From Parapedobacter lycopersici (GTDB taxonomy: Bacteria; Bacteroidota; Bacteroidia; Sphingobacteriales; Sphingobacteriaceae): a stretch of 64,000 nt of DNA. The notes beneath the pieces were generated by a model. The model made no database searches and had not been told where the DNA came from. It saw nothing but the letters and a program-made list of their open reading frames with translations. Numbering within the stretch: the stretch's first letter is position 1; the number at the start of each line of letters is the position of its first letter. The stretch is taken from positions 248,001-312,000 of the forward strand of contig NZ_JAMSLW010000002.1 of assembly GCF_024643285.1 (NCBI RefSeq), written 5' to 3'. The translations under genes and the position numbers were made by a program. Positions 1 to 8,825 of this stretch are shown piece after piece.

Positions 1-1
1 G

Positions 2-1657
2 TACCCTTATGAGTGTGCCGAACAGGTATTCAGCCGATTCTATGCCAATGCACTGGCTGCGCATATCGTAGCCCAGGCACCTCGCGTAAAGGCCATTTTT
101 GATCAATGGAAATCGAGCGACACGACGGTTTTGCTCTCCAACCTGGAAAAAAACCAGGAATTAAAAACCGCGCTGCTGGAAGAAACGCCCTGGGTAATGG
201 AAGCCAAGAATGAAAGTGAACAGAAACGCCGCATAGCGTTGCTTTTCGATAGCCATAAACTTGCCCGCGGCTTGCAGCAGAACCTGGCGAAACTGGCCGA
301 AATGCAGCTTGCCGACGGCAGCTTCCCCTGGTTCATGGGAATGATGAGCAACCGGTACATCACCCAGTACATCGCGACCGGAATTGCCCGCCTGCAAAAA
401 CTGGGTGTAGCCGGCGCAAACAGCGAAACGGCAAACGAGATCCTTGCCCAGGCAGTTGGTTACCTGGACAGGCAAATCAACACCGATTATAAACGGTTGA
501 TAACGGATAAGGCCGACCTTAAAAAACAGCATATTGGCAATACGCAGGTCCAATACCTTTACCTGCGCAGCCTCACCGGCAACCTGCCAATATCAGACGA
601 ATATCAGACCGCATACCGCTATTACCTTACCCAGGCAGGCACTTATTGGCCGCAGTTTAACCCTTACCTCAAGGGCCAACTGGCACTGGCGCTTTACCGC
701 GCCGGCAACGGAAATACGGCTGTTGAACTGGTTAAATCGCTTCGCGAGACCGCTATCCAGCAGGAAGAGATGGGCATGTACTGGAAGGCTATGCCGCACG
801 GATATTGGTGGTATGAAGCACCCATTGAGGCGCAGGCGCTGCTCATTGAAACGTTCTCGGAAATAACGGGCGACACCAAAACGGTAGATGATCTGAAAGT
901 ATGGCTGCTTAAACAAAAGCAAACACAGCATTGGAAAACAACGAAAGCAACGGCGGATGCCATCTATGCCCTCTTGCTCAAGGGAAGCGACTGGCTGGTA
1001 AACGAGCCCGCTGTCACGATCCAGGTAGGCCCGGAAACTGTCCGGTCTAATGAACTGTCAACGGAAGCCGGAACGGGTTACTTCAAAAAACGCTTTGACG
1101 GCAGTGCCGTTACTCCGGCGATGGGCAACATTTCCGTAAATGTGGAAAAAGCAGTTAACGAAGGGGTGGCCTGGGGAGCGGTATATTGGCAATATTTTGA
1201 AGACCTGGATAAGATTTCCCACGCGGAAACTCCGCTCAGCCTGCAAAAGCAACTGTACATTGAGCGGAATACCGACCGTGGACCGGTGCTGGAGGAGATT
1301 ACCGCCACGAATCCATTGAAAGTCGGCGATAAGGTACGTGTGCGGATTGAACTTCGAGTGGACCGCGACATGGAATTTGTGCACCTGAAGGATATGCGTG
1401 CCGCGTGTTTCGAACCGATTAATGTGCTGAGCGGATACCGCTACCAGGGCGGTCTCGGTTATTACGAAAGCACGCGGGACGCAGCCACCAACTTCTTCTT
1501 CGATTACCTTCGGAATGGAACCTATGTATTTGAATATCAGGTATTTGTATCACAGGCGGGTGACTTCTCCAATGGCATCAGCACAATCCAGTGTATGTAT
1601 GCGCCGGAATTTAGCAGCCACAGCGCGGGCATCCGGGTGACGGTAGCGGGCGATTAA
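2..1657 (+). CDS. alpha-2-macroglobulin family protein, 3' part
   Basis: The reading frame is already open at the window edge, so this is the C-terminal 551 residues of a larger protein. The fragment starts with YPYECAEQ; the CAEQ part is the thioester motif (Cys codon 14-16, Gln codon 23-25) that lets alpha-2-macroglobulins bind attacking proteases covalently. It is followed by the helical thioester domain and a beta-rich C-terminal receptor-like domain. In bacteria such proteins are periplasmic or surface lipoproteins that trap proteases, and are often partnered with penicillin-binding protein 1C, which is not visible here. The signal peptide and bait region lie outside the window. An in-frame TTG at 131 is internal and not a real start. 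A Glu replaces the Gly that usually precedes the thioester Cys. I am confident of the family; the target proteases are unknown. Confidence 0.9.
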   Translation, partial: YPYECAEQVFSRFYANALAAHIVAQAPRVKAIFDQWKSSDTTVLLSNLEKNQELKTALLEETPWVMEAKNESEQKRRIALLFDSHKLARGLQQNLAKLAEMQLADGSFPWFMGMMSNRYITQYIATGIARLQKLGVAGANSETANEILAQAVGYLDRQINTDYKRLITDKADLKKQHIGNTQVQYLYLRSLTGNLPISDEYQTAYRYYLTQAGTYWPQFNPYLKGQLALALYRAGNGNTAVELVKSLRETAIQQEEMGMYWKAMPHGYWWYEAPIEAQALLIETFSEITGDTKTVDDLKVWLLKQKQTQHWKTTKATADAIYALLLKGSDWLVNEPAVTIQVGPETVRSNELSTEAGTGYFKKRFDGSAVTPAMGNISVNVEKAVNEGVAWGAVYWQYFEDLDKISHAETPLSLQKQLYIERNTDRGPVLEEITATNPLKVGDKVRVRIELRVDRDMEFVHLKDMRAACFEPINVLSGYRYQGGLGYYESTRDAATNFFFDYLRNGTYVFEYQVFVSQAGDFSNGISTIQCMYAPEFSSHSAGIRVTVAGD

Positions 1658-1745
1658 CGTCCTGTTAAGGTTATTGCTGGTCTGTAACGGGTACGGGGAG
1701 CGGGCAGAATAAGTAAAAATTGCGTATAATTGCGTGGCAATTGGC

Positions 1746-1787
1746 AGCCAACGGCTAACCACTGACAGCCGGCAAGTTAGAGCCAAC
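1746..1787 (+). repeat. degenerate 7-bp tandem array upstream of parE
   Basis: Six consecutive 7-bp units fill the stretch 14-55 bases before the parE start. The clearest are AGCCAAC (1746 and again 1781), GGCTAAC (1753) and CACTGAC (1760); the unit at 1774 is poor. The same kind of array occurs upstream of several other genes in this window. A weak TATAATTG, one mismatch from TAnnTTTG, lies before it at 1725, so the array may be in the 5' untranslated region. Function unknown. Confidence 0.6.
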
Positions 1788-1801
1788 AACGAATAATCAG
1801 C

Positions 1802-3670
1802 ATGACAGCATATAACGAAGATAGTATACGTTCACTGGACTGGAAAGAGCATATCCGGCTGCGGCCGGGTATGTATATCGGTAAGCTGGGGGACGGTTCG
1901 GCCTATGATGACGGGATCTATGTGTTGCTTAAAGAGGTAGTGGATAATTCCATCGACGAATTTGTGATGGGTGCCGGGAAAACCATTGATATTACGGTAA
2001 ACGAACACAAGGTTACCGTACGCGATTACGGACGCGGCATACCCATTGGGTCGGTAGTGGATGTGGTTTCCAAGATTAATACCGGAGGTAAATACGACAG
2101 TAAGGCATTCCAGAAGTCCGTCGGTCTGAATGGTGTGGGAACCAAAGCGGTAAACGCGCTTTCCAGCTCATTTACCGTGCAGTCTTACCGTCAGGGCAAG
2201 ACCCGGATCGCTGAATTCAGCAAGGGTGAGCTCCAGCGCGACGAAGAGAAAGAAACCACCCAGCGCAACGGTACTGCGGTGACGTTCTATCCGGATGACA
2301 GCATTTTCAGAAATTACCACTACCGCACCGAATTCGTGGAAAACATGATCTGGAATTATGTGTTTCTGAACTCGGGACTGACTGTTAATTTCAATGGGCA
2401 GAAGTTCATATCCGAAAACGGGCTGCGGGACCTGCTCGAACGCAACATCGATGCCGAATCGATGCGTTACCCCATCATTCACCTCCGTGGCGAAGATATT
2501 GAAATTGCCATTACCCATGGGCAGCAATACGGGGAGGAATATTATTCGTTCGTCAACGGCCAGCATACCACCCAGGGGGGTACCCACCAGGCGGCATTCC
2601 GCGAAGCAGTGGTTAAAACCGTGCGCGAATTCTATAAAAAGGATTTTGATGCATCTGACATCCGGGCTTCCATTATCGGTGCCATCGCCATTAAGGTGCA
2701 GGAACCGGTATTCGAATCGCAGACCAAAACGAAACTTGGGTCGCAGAACGTCGGCCCGGAGGGTCCAACCGTGCGCACGTTCATCAACGATTTTGTAAAA
2801 AAGGCGCTGGACGATTACCTTCATAAGCATGGTAGTACTGCCGATGCCCTATTGAAGCGGATTATGCAATCCGAACGCGAACGAAAGGACATTGCCGGCA
2901 TTAAAAAACTGGCCAACGAGCGGGCAAAAAAAGCATCCCTGCATAACCGGAAACTGCGCGACTGCAAAGTCCACTACGGTGATAAGCATGAGCGGGTACA
3001 GGAGACTACGCTGTTCATCACCGAAGGGGATTCCGCGAGCGGATCCATCACGAAATCGCGCGATGTACAAACACAGGCGGTGTTCAGCTTAAAGGGCAAG
3101 CCACTCAATGCGTTTGGCCTGACGAAAAAAGTCGTTTATGAAAACGAAGAGTTCAACTTGTTGCAGCACGCTCTTAACATTGAAGATGGTTTGGATGGCC
3201 TGCGTTACAATAACATTGTAATTGCAACGGATGCCGATGTAGACGGCATGCATATCCGCTTGCTGCTGATGACATTTTTCCTGCAATTTTTTCCCGACAT
3301 CGTGAAAGCGGGGCATGTTTCGATCTTGCAGACACCGCTATTCCGTGTACGGAATAAGAAAGAAACTATTTATTGCTACAGTGATGAGGAAAGGCAGCGC
3401 GCTATTCTGAAATTAGGCGGCAAGCCGGAAATCACCCGCTTTAAGGGGTTGGGAGAAATTTCCCCCGAAGAATTCGGCCTTTTTATTGGAAAGGATATGC
3501 GGCTGGACCCGGTTATTCTGTTAAAAGAAAACAAGATTATGCAGCTGCTGGAGTATTATATGGGTAAAAATACACCCGATCGGCAGAAACACATTGTCAA
3601 CAACCTGCGGGTTGAGGTCGATATCGCCGAAGAACAACATCCGAAGAATACTGAAGAATTGGTAGCCTGA
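1802..3670 (+). CDS. parE: DNA topoisomerase IV subunit B
   Basis: This is the ATPase/TOPRIM subunit of topoisomerase IV, which with ParC decatenates daughter chromosomes. The N-terminal GHKL ATPase shows the catalytic Glu45 and Asn49 in [10 protein letters not shown], Asp75 in DYGRGIP and the [14 protein letters not shown] lid near residues 109-122. The TOPRIM domain has EGDSASG with Glu408 and the later metal-binding TDADVDGMH. At 622 residues it matches ParE of Bacteroidota rather than the longer GyrB, and [18 protein letters not shown] is a ParE-like signature. The ATG at 1802 follows a heptad-repeat leader. purU begins 4 bases after the stop, so the two are probably cotranscribed. parC is not in the next gene position, which is unusual compared with many relatives. 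Confidence 0.93.
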   Translation: MTAYNEDSIRSLDWKEHIRLRPGMYIGKLGDGSAYDDGIYVLLKEVVDNSIDEFVMGAGKTIDITVNEHKVTVRDYGRGIPIGSVVDVVSKINTGGKYDSKAFQKSVGLNGVGTKAVNALSSSFTVQSYRQGKTRIAEFSKGELQRDEEKETTQRNGTAVTFYPDDSIFRNYHYRTEFVENMIWNYVFLNSGLTVNFNGQKFISENGLRDLLERNIDAESMRYPIIHLRGEDIEIAITHGQQYGEEYYSFVNGQHTTQGGTHQAAFREAVVKTVREFYKKDFDASDIRASIIGAIAIKVQEPVFESQTKTKLGSQNVGPEGPTVRTFINDFVKKALDDYLHKHGSTADALLKRIMQSERERKDIAGIKKLANERAKKASLHNRKLRDCKVHYGDKHERVQETTLFITEGDSASGSITKSRDVQTQAVFSLKGKPLNAFGLTKKVVYENEEFNLLQHALNIEDGLDGLRYNNIVIATDADVDGMHIRLLLMTFFLQFFPDIVKAGHVSILQTPLFRVRNKKETIYCYSDEERQRAILKLGGKPEITRFKGLGEISPEEFGLFIGKDMRLDPVILLKENKIMQLLEYYMGKNTPDRQKHIVNNLRVEVDIAEEQHPKNTEELVA

Positions 3671-3674
3671 CATC

Positions 3675-4517
3675 ATGATAAACCAAACCCTGATTCTCAT
3701 CCAATGCCGTGATGCCGTCGGCTTGGTTGGCCTGATTGCAAATACGGTAGCCGCACATCACCTGAATATCGTAACCATGCGTGAATATGTCGATGAGGCG
3801 GCCAATCGATTTTATGTACGCATTGTCTGTGCGGGTGAAACCACCGAACCCGGACGGCTCATTGAAGAACTGACGCAACGGCTTCCGGCAGGAGCTACCG
3901 TAAAGCTGAACCCGCCACAGCAAAAACGCTTTGCCATTTTGGTGACCAAAGAACACCACTGCCTCGGCGACATTATTGTGCGGCATTTTTTCAATACGCT
4001 GGGTGCGGAAGTATGCTGCGTGGTGGGCAATTACGACGATTTAAGTGCATTCACGGCACGGTTTGATATTCCTTTCCATCACGTTAGCCATGAGGGAAAA
4101 TCACGGGAGGAATTCGAGGAACAGGTTGCAGCCGTACTCCAACCTTATCAGCCGGACTACCTCGTGCTGGCTAAATTCATGCGAATCCTTTCACCCGACT
4201 TTGTAGCGCGATATCCCGGCAGGGTCATCAACATCCATCATTCTTTCCTTCCGGCATTCATCGGGGCTAATCCGTACAAGCAAGCCCACGTACGTGGCGT
4301 CAAATTAATCGGTGCTACCGCACACTTCGTAACCAATGATCTTGATGAAGGACCTATCATTGCGCAGGATATCCGTACCATTAATCACAGTTATACGGTA
4401 AAAGACATGGTCCGTGCGGGGAAGGAAGTGGAAAAATCCGTGTTGAGCAAAGCGCTTGCACTGGTAATTGAGGACCGCGTAATCATTACCGGCAATAAGA
4501 CCGTTGTTTTCGAATAG
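3675..4517 (+). CDS. purU: formyltetrahydrofolate deformylase
   Basis: PurU hydrolyses 10-formyltetrahydrofolate to formate and tetrahydrofolate, balancing one-carbon pools and feeding formate to purine synthesis. The 280-residue protein has an N-terminal ACT domain (about 5-80), which in this family senses methionine and glycine, and a formyltransferase-fold domain (about 85-270). The catalytic Asn-His-Asp set is visible as Asn186 and His188 in INIHHSFLPAF and Asp224 in DLDEGPI. The ACT domain and the overall length separate it from purN. It starts 4 bases after parE, which suggests translational coupling, although the two functions are unrelated. It converges on the cupin gene with a 21-base gap and no obvious terminator. 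Confidence 0.94.
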   Translation: MINQTLILIQCRDAVGLVGLIANTVAAHHLNIVTMREYVDEAANRFYVRIVCAGETTEPGRLIEELTQRLPAGATVKLNPPQQKRFAILVTKEHHCLGDIIVRHFFNTLGAEVCCVVGNYDDLSAFTARFDIPFHHVSHEGKSREEFEEQVAAVLQPYQPDYLVLAKFMRILSPDFVARYPGRVINIHHSFLPAFIGANPYKQAHVRGVKLIGATAHFVTNDLDEGPIIAQDIRTINHSYTVKDMVRAGKEVEKSVLSKALALVIEDRVIITGNKTVVFE

Positions 4518-4538
4518 CGCTCACCGTTTATCGGGATG

Positions 4539-4877
4539 CTATGGAAGAAAATCTTCGCGCATCGGACTAAAAATATCAATCAGTACTCCGGCGGCTATGC
4601 ACCGGCAACCGTGCACGGCATTTGGTGGCACATAGCAACTATCCCCGCTTTGGATGGTGTAGGTACGTTCGTCGACGGTGTACTCAAATACACCGCTCGC
4701 CACATAAGTTACCTGGGTATGCGGGTGCTGGTGTGTAGTCCCGATTGCATGTAATTCAAACTGGACTTTGACGACCATTACATCCGCATTGTACGACATG
4801 ACCTTCCGCCGGACACCCTCGCCGAGGTCCTCCCATGGGTGTTTACTGTCTTCAAAAAGCAGCTGATCTGGTTCCAT
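4539..4877 (-). CDS. small single-domain cupin, KdgF-like
   Basis: A 112-residue protein forming one cupin beta-barrel. The first cupin motif supplies His49, His51, His53 and Gln55 in THQHPHTQ, and the second supplies His89 in PPNAVHG, a metal-binding set resembling that of KdgF. KdgF-type proteins linearise unsaturated uronates released from pectin or alginate, but no polysaccharide lyase or uronate pathway gene is nearby, so the substrate cannot be named. The gene lies 5 bases downstream of the methyltransferase on the same strand and is probably cotranscribed with it. Alternative: a general sugar-binding or oxygenase-type cupin. Confidence 0.75.
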   Translation of the reverse strand: MEPDQLLFEDSKHPWEDLGEGVRRKVMSYNADVMVVKVQFELHAIGTTHQHPHTQVTYVASGVFEYTVDERTYTIQSGDSCYVPPNAVHGCRCIAAGVLIDIFSPMREDFLP

Positions 4878-4882
4878 GGTGG

Positions 4883-5800
4883 TTAACGGGTTTTACGGAA
4901 TTTACCGAAGACGCCCAGTGGCAATTTATTGCCGGCGGTGGCCTGTAGATACAGCTCGCCGGTTTCCAGCTGCGTTACGGAGGGAATAGCGGCGCGGATG
5001 AGGTTTTCCACGATAACCGAAGAGAAGCCCAACGAATACGTGTTCAGGATCAAGAAGTGTTCCTGCGGATCCAGTAACTGGACCACGTCACGCATCATTT
5101 CAGCAATGTGATCTTCCAGTTTCCATTTCTCACCTTTCGGACCGTGGCCGTAGGCCGGGGGGTCCAGGATAATTCCGTGATAGGTGTTCCCCCTTTTTAA
5201 CTCGCGTTTCACGAACTTCAGCGCATCCTCAACCACCCACCGGATATCCGACAGGCCCGATAGTTCCTGGTTTTCGTTCGCCCAGGTGACCACCTGTTTG
5301 ATGGAGTCGACATGCGTCGTATCAGCGCCCGCGGCACGCGCAGCCAGTGATGCGCCGCCTGTGTAGGCAAAGAGGTTCAATACTTTGGGTTTGGGTGCCT
5401 GAAATAACCGGATGGTATCGGCAATGTAATCCCAATTGACAGCCTGCTCCGGAAATACCCCAACGTGTTTGAACGACGTCAGGCCCAGCCGAAGTTTAAT
5501 GGAGATTGCCTTGGTTCGATAGGTAATGTGCCAGCGGTCAGTCAATTGCGGACGCTTCTTCAACCACTCGCCCGTTGTGGCAGACCGTCCCCGGAAGCGG
5601 ATATCATGGCGTTGCTGCCATACCGAATCGGAAAGTGCTTTTGGCCATACGGCCTGCGGTTCGGGGCGGATCAGCACCACGTTGCCGAAACGCTCGAGCT
5701 TCTCAAAATCGCCGCAGTCGATGAGTTCATAGTCTTCCCAATGCTGGGGAGTGAGAAGTTGGATACTGTTTGCTGCCAAAGTAATCGTTTTTTCCGCCAA
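4883..5800 (-). CDS. class I SAM-dependent methyltransferase, RlmI/COG1092-like
   Basis: A 305-residue protein whose C-terminal half is a Rossmann methyltransferase. Motif I is VLNLFAYTGGAS (residues 140-151), an acidic VDS ends the second strand near residue 164-166, and motif IV is DPPAYGHG (213-220). The N/D-P-P-Y/F type of motif IV and the FAYTGG loop are shared with RlmI and RlmK, 23S rRNA cytosine or guanine methyltransferases. The N-terminal 100 residues form a separate beta-rich part but lack an obvious PUA domain, so the RNA target is uncertain. It is probably first in a two-gene unit with the cupin. The ABC ATPase gene ends 10 bases upstream on the same strand, so read-through from mlaEF is likely. 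Confidence 0.85.
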   Translation of the reverse strand: MAEKTITLAANSIQLLTPQHWEDYELIDCGDFEKLERFGNVVLIRPEPQAVWPKALSDSVWQQRHDIRFRGRSATTGEWLKKRPQLTDRWHITYRTKAISIKLRLGLTSFKHVGVFPEQAVNWDYIADTIRLFQAPKPKVLNLFAYTGGASLAARAAGADTTHVDSIKQVVTWANENQELSGLSDIRWVVEDALKFVKRELKRGNTYHGIILDPPAYGHGPKGEKWKLEDHIAEMMRDVVQLLDPQEHFLILNTYSLGFSSVIVENLIRAAIPSVTQLETGELYLQATAGNKLPLGVFGKFRKTR

Positions 5801-5810
5801 AGATAAAAAA

Positions 5811-6563
5811 TTAAAACCGCTCTCTGGCTGCCTTCATAAATGGACTGGCAAAGACAAAGTCATTCAGTTCCTTCACATCGGTATGGGCAATTTCCTTATT
5901 GGAACCTTCCCACCATTTCTTCCCTTTATACAGATACAGGATATAGTCGCCGATGCCCATTACTGAATTCATGTCGTGGGTAACGACCACAGTCGTACAA
6001 TTGTACTCCGCCGTTAGGTCGGAGATCAATTCATCTATTAAAATCGCCGTTTCGGGATCAAGGCCCGAGTTGGGCTCATCGACAAACAGGTACTTCGGAC
6101 TCATGCTGATTGCCCTGGCAATGCCCACACGTTTTTTCATACCGCCCGAAAGTTCAGCCGGGTACAGCTTGTTTCGGCCGGCCAGGTTTACCCGTTCCAG
6201 ACAAAAGTTGGCGCGGTCAAGTTTCTCGCTCTTGCTCATTTCAGTGAACATCTCCAGAGGGAAAATAATATTCTGCTCCACCGTCATGGAATCGAACAGT
6301 GCCGAATTCTGAAACAGCATACCGATTTCTTTACGGATCGGGATCCGGCTCTCAAAATCCATGCGCGTAAAGTCCTGATTATCGTATAATACCTTTCCCT
6401 GTTCGGGTGTATGCAGGCCCACCATGCATTTCAGCAATGTACTCTTGCCCGAACCGGACCCTCCAATAATCAGGCTGATTTTACCGGGTTCAAACGTGGC
6501 GTCAATACCGTTCAGCACCTGGTTATCGCCAAACGATTTATGTATATGCTGTACTTCAATCAT
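5811..6563 (-). CDS. mlaF: ABC transporter ATP-binding protein, MlaF type
   Basis: This is the ATPase of an MCE-type phospholipid transporter that maintains outer-membrane lipid asymmetry. The 250-residue protein shows Walker A GGSGSGKST (34-42), signature LSGGM (138-142) and Walker B followed by DEPNSGLDP (162-170), then the switch His in VVTHD. The loop reads DEPNSGLDP where E. coli MlaF has DEPFAGLDP. It lies 19 bases downstream of its permease mlaE, on the same strand. The MlaD-like substrate-binding protein normally encoded next is absent here; the following gene is a methyltransferase, so mlaD must be elsewhere. Confidence in the family is high. Confidence 0.9.
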   Translation of the reverse strand: MIEVQHIHKSFGDNQVLNGIDATFEPGKISLIIGGSGSGKSTLLKCMVGLHTPEQGKVLYDNQDFTRMDFESRIPIRKEIGMLFQNSALFDSMTVEQNIIFPLEMFTEMSKSEKLDRANFCLERVNLAGRNKLYPAELSGGMKKRVGIARAISMSPKYLFVDEPNSGLDPETAILIDELISDLTAEYNCTTVVVTHDMNSVMGIGDYILYLYKGKKWWEGSNKEIAHTDVKELNDFVFASPFMKAARERF

Positions 6564-6582
6564 GTATGTGAATCTGCTAAAG

Positions 6583-7317
6583 CTAAAGCATTAATGCGGT
6601 TACGATATAATCGGCTGCCAAAATACTGATACAGCTGATGACTACACCCCGGGTACTGGCCTGTCCGACTTCCAGCGCCCCGCCCCGCACATAAAAGCCC
6701 TTAAACGCCGAAACGGAAGTGATGATAAAACCAAACACAAATGCCTTCACCAAGGCAACAGCAACCGTATATCCTTTGAACCCGTCGGTAATTCCATTGA
6801 TGTAATCCACGGGGGTAACGGCACCTGAGAATGCACCCCCCATTAATCCGCCAACCAACGCCAGAAAAATAGACATAATAACCAACATCGGAATCATGGT
6901 GATGCCGGCGAGTATCTTCGGAAGGATCAAATAGCCCGGCGCATTGATGCCCATAATTTCAAGCGCGTCAATCTGCTCGGTTACCCGCATCGATCCGATC
7001 TGGGAAGAGATGGACGAACCTACCTTTCCGGCCAGCACCAACGCCGTGATGGTGGGGCTCAGCTCCAGGATACTGGAATCGCGGTTAATCTGGCCAATGA
7101 CCGATGACGGGATGAGATCGGAAACCAGCTGAAAGGCAATTTGCATGGTCATTACCGCACCGACAAACGTCGAAATAATCGCGATAAGGCCAAGAGAACC
7201 CACCCCAATTTCATTCATCTCATGGATGATTTCCTTCCAGTAAATCCGCCATTTTTCAGGCCGTCTGAATACTGATTTCAATAAAAGCAGGTATCTGCCG
7301 AAATAGGTAAAAAACAT
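6583..7317 (-). CDS. mlaE: MlaE family ABC transporter permease
   Basis: Permease partner of the adjacent ATPase. From the ATG at 7317 it is 244 residues, the usual MlaE length, beginning MFFTYFGRYLLLLKS. An upstream in-frame ATG at 7383 would add 22 residues that look unlike the family. Conserved features include the EMNEIGVGSLG coupling region and the GSMRVTEQIDALEIMGI stretch, which contains the EQ[IV]DAL motif characteristic of MlaE/TrgB permeases, and five to six hydrophobic segments. It is transcribed divergently from the SDR gene. Together with the ATPase it should move phospholipid between the inner membrane and a periplasmic MCE protein. Confidence 0.9.
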   Translation of the reverse strand: MFFTYFGRYLLLLKSVFRRPEKWRIYWKEIIHEMNEIGVGSLGLIAIISTFVGAVMTMQIAFQLVSDLIPSSVIGQINRDSSILELSPTITALVLAGKVGSSISSQIGSMRVTEQIDALEIMGINAPGYLILPKILAGITMIPMLVIMSIFLALVGGLMGGAFSGAVTPVDYINGITDGFKGYTVAVALVKAFVFGFIITSVSAFKGFYVRGGALEVGQASTRGVVISCISILAADYIVTALML

Positions 7318-7458
7318 AAATCTGCCTGAATAGTCCGCTAAATATACGTGTTTTGAAATTATGCCGGAACAATAAATGCCCAAAGCGGTTGCATTGCCTG
7401 CACAGGCAAAACGAAACGGCGTATATTTTGTTTGTTATTCTTGATAAATAAAACTTAG

Positions 7459-7466
7459 TATTTTTG
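7459..7466 (+). promoter_or_regulatory. TAnnTTTG -7 element for the SDR gene
   Basis: TATTTTTG matches the Bacteroidota -7 consensus 38 bases before the SDR start. A TTTG at 7431-7434 is the best -33 candidate but is 24 bases away, longer than ideal. Confidence 0.5.
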
Positions 7467-7503
7467 GCAAAACCGGCAAATTGAACAATAAAATCCAGAT
7501 CGT

Positions 7504-8223
7504 ATGACGCCCCTATCCAATAAAACCGCACTCATTACCGGAGCAACCAAAGGAATGGGTGCCGCTATTGCGGAAAAGCTAGCCCAAAACGGGTACAATC
7601 TTTTGCTGTGCGCCCGTGATACGCACGCATTAAACCGCGTTAAACATCAGCTGGAACAGACCTACCCGGCAATTTATGTAACGACCTACCCTGTTGATTT
7701 CTCGCAGAAGCAGCAGGTGCACGACCTGGCAGAACAGGCCACCGCGCAAAAGGATGCCATAGACATTCTTGTCAATAATGTGGGTATCTACCGGCCGGTA
7801 TCCGTGCTGGACGAAACCGCAGAAGACTATGAAGCACAAATGCAGGTTAATTATTATACAACCTACCACCTTTGCCAGGCAATCGGCCGTGTCATGCGTA
7901 AAAATCGCAGCGGCCATATCTTCAATATCAGTTCCATTGCAAGCCGGTCGCCTGTAGCGACAGCGGGAACGTACACTGTAACAAAGTATGCGATACGTGG
8001 TCTAACCCAGGTATTGCGGGACGAATTACGGCCTTACGGTGTGCGAGTTACGGAAATCGTCCCCGGTTCTACTCTGACGTCATCATGGGAAGGGACAACA
8101 ATACCGGCTGACCGTTTTGTATTACCGGAAGACATTGCTCAGGCTATTTTGACCTGTCTTCGGGTAAGTGAGGGTGCTAATGTGGATGAATTGGTCGTAA
8201 CACCGAGGTATGGTAACATATAA
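7504..8223 (+). CDS. short-chain dehydrogenase/reductase
   Basis: A classical SDR of 239 residues. The cofactor site is TGATKGMG (12-19) and NNVG is at 91-94. The catalytic residues are Ser143 or Ser144 in NISSIAS, Tyr157 and Lys161 in YTVTK. The Arg at 38 in CARD after the second strand suggests a preference for NADP(H). SDRs of this kind reduce small carbonyls or 3-oxoacyl chains, but nothing in the sequence or the neighbourhood fixes the substrate. The downstream PspC gene starts 11 bases after the stop, so the SDR may be the first gene of the 7.5-10.4 kb unit. Confidence 0.88.
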   Translation: MTPLSNKTALITGATKGMGAAIAEKLAQNGYNLLLCARDTHALNRVKHQLEQTYPAIYVTTYPVDFSQKQQVHDLAEQATAQKDAIDILVNNVGIYRPVSVLDETAEDYEAQMQVNYYTTYHLCQAIGRVMRKNRSGHIFNISSIASRSPVATAGTYTVTKYAIRGLTQVLRDELRPYGVRVTEIVPGSTLTSSWEGTTIPADRFVLPEDIAQAILTCLRVSEGANVDELVVTPRYGNI

Positions 8224-8234
8224 TTTGAAAAGAT

Positions 8235-8825
8235 ATGGAAAAGAAACTTCAGCGAATCCCGCACGAAGGAGCGATCGCGGGGATTTGTGCCGGCTTAGGG
8301 GAATACTTTAACATTGATAAAACCTGGGTCCGGATTGTATTTATACTCAGCGTCTTTTTTGCCGGGTATGGTATTGGCCTCCTTGGCCCCATAGTCTATG
8401 TGGTATTGTGGATTGTATTGCCGGTAAAGGCAGCATTTCTGTCCAGGGATCCCTTCGATGTCGACTACCGCGCGCCGGGATTCCAATCCCGGGAAGCCCC
8501 TGCATATGAAGCAGCAAATGCCACCGGCCGGCAAACCAAAAAATCAAAAGACCGATATGTTGCGGGAATCATCCTATTGATGGTGGGAACCTTTTTCCTG
8601 CTGCATCAGCTCAATGTATTTTATTGGCATGATTTCGCCCGCTTTTGGCCGGTGGCGATCATCATTCTCGGAATAGCGTTGCTCGTTGGAGCGTTCAATA
8701 CGAACCAGCGCACCGCGCCATTGCAACATGAGGATGAATATGCAGCTACCGCTCCATCCGAACCGGATGAAAAGGGTGCACCTCAGGCGGACAATGACAC
8801 ACTAAATCATCGCGATCATGAATAA
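8235..8825 (+). CDS. PspC domain membrane protein
   Basis: A 196-residue inner-membrane protein. The N-terminal PspC domain (about 3-65) has the typical AGICAGLGEYFNIDKTWVR start followed by a long hydrophobic segment. A linker is followed by two more membrane segments (about 107-125 and 135-155) ending in a LiaF-like WPVAIIILGIALL motif. The C-terminal tail (about 160-196) is acidic and probably cytosolic. PspC proteins sense envelope stress in phage-shock-type responses. The stop overlaps the next gene by 8 bases, so the two are translationally coupled and probably act together. Confidence 0.85.
   Translation: MEKKLQRIPHEGAIAGICAGLGEYFNIDKTWVRIVFILSVFFAGYGIGLLGPIVYVVLWIVLPVKAAFLSRDPFDVDYRAPGFQSREAPAYEAANATGRQTKKSKDRYVAGIILLMVGTFFLLHQLNVFYWHDFARFWPVAIIILGIALLVGAFNTNQRTAPLQHEDEYAATAPSEPDEKGAPQADNDTLNHRDHE

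Noticed and set aside
131-1657. A start at the TTG at 131 for the macroglobulin
   Set aside because: The frame is open to base 2 and the thioester motif lies upstream of 131, so the gene begins outside the window.
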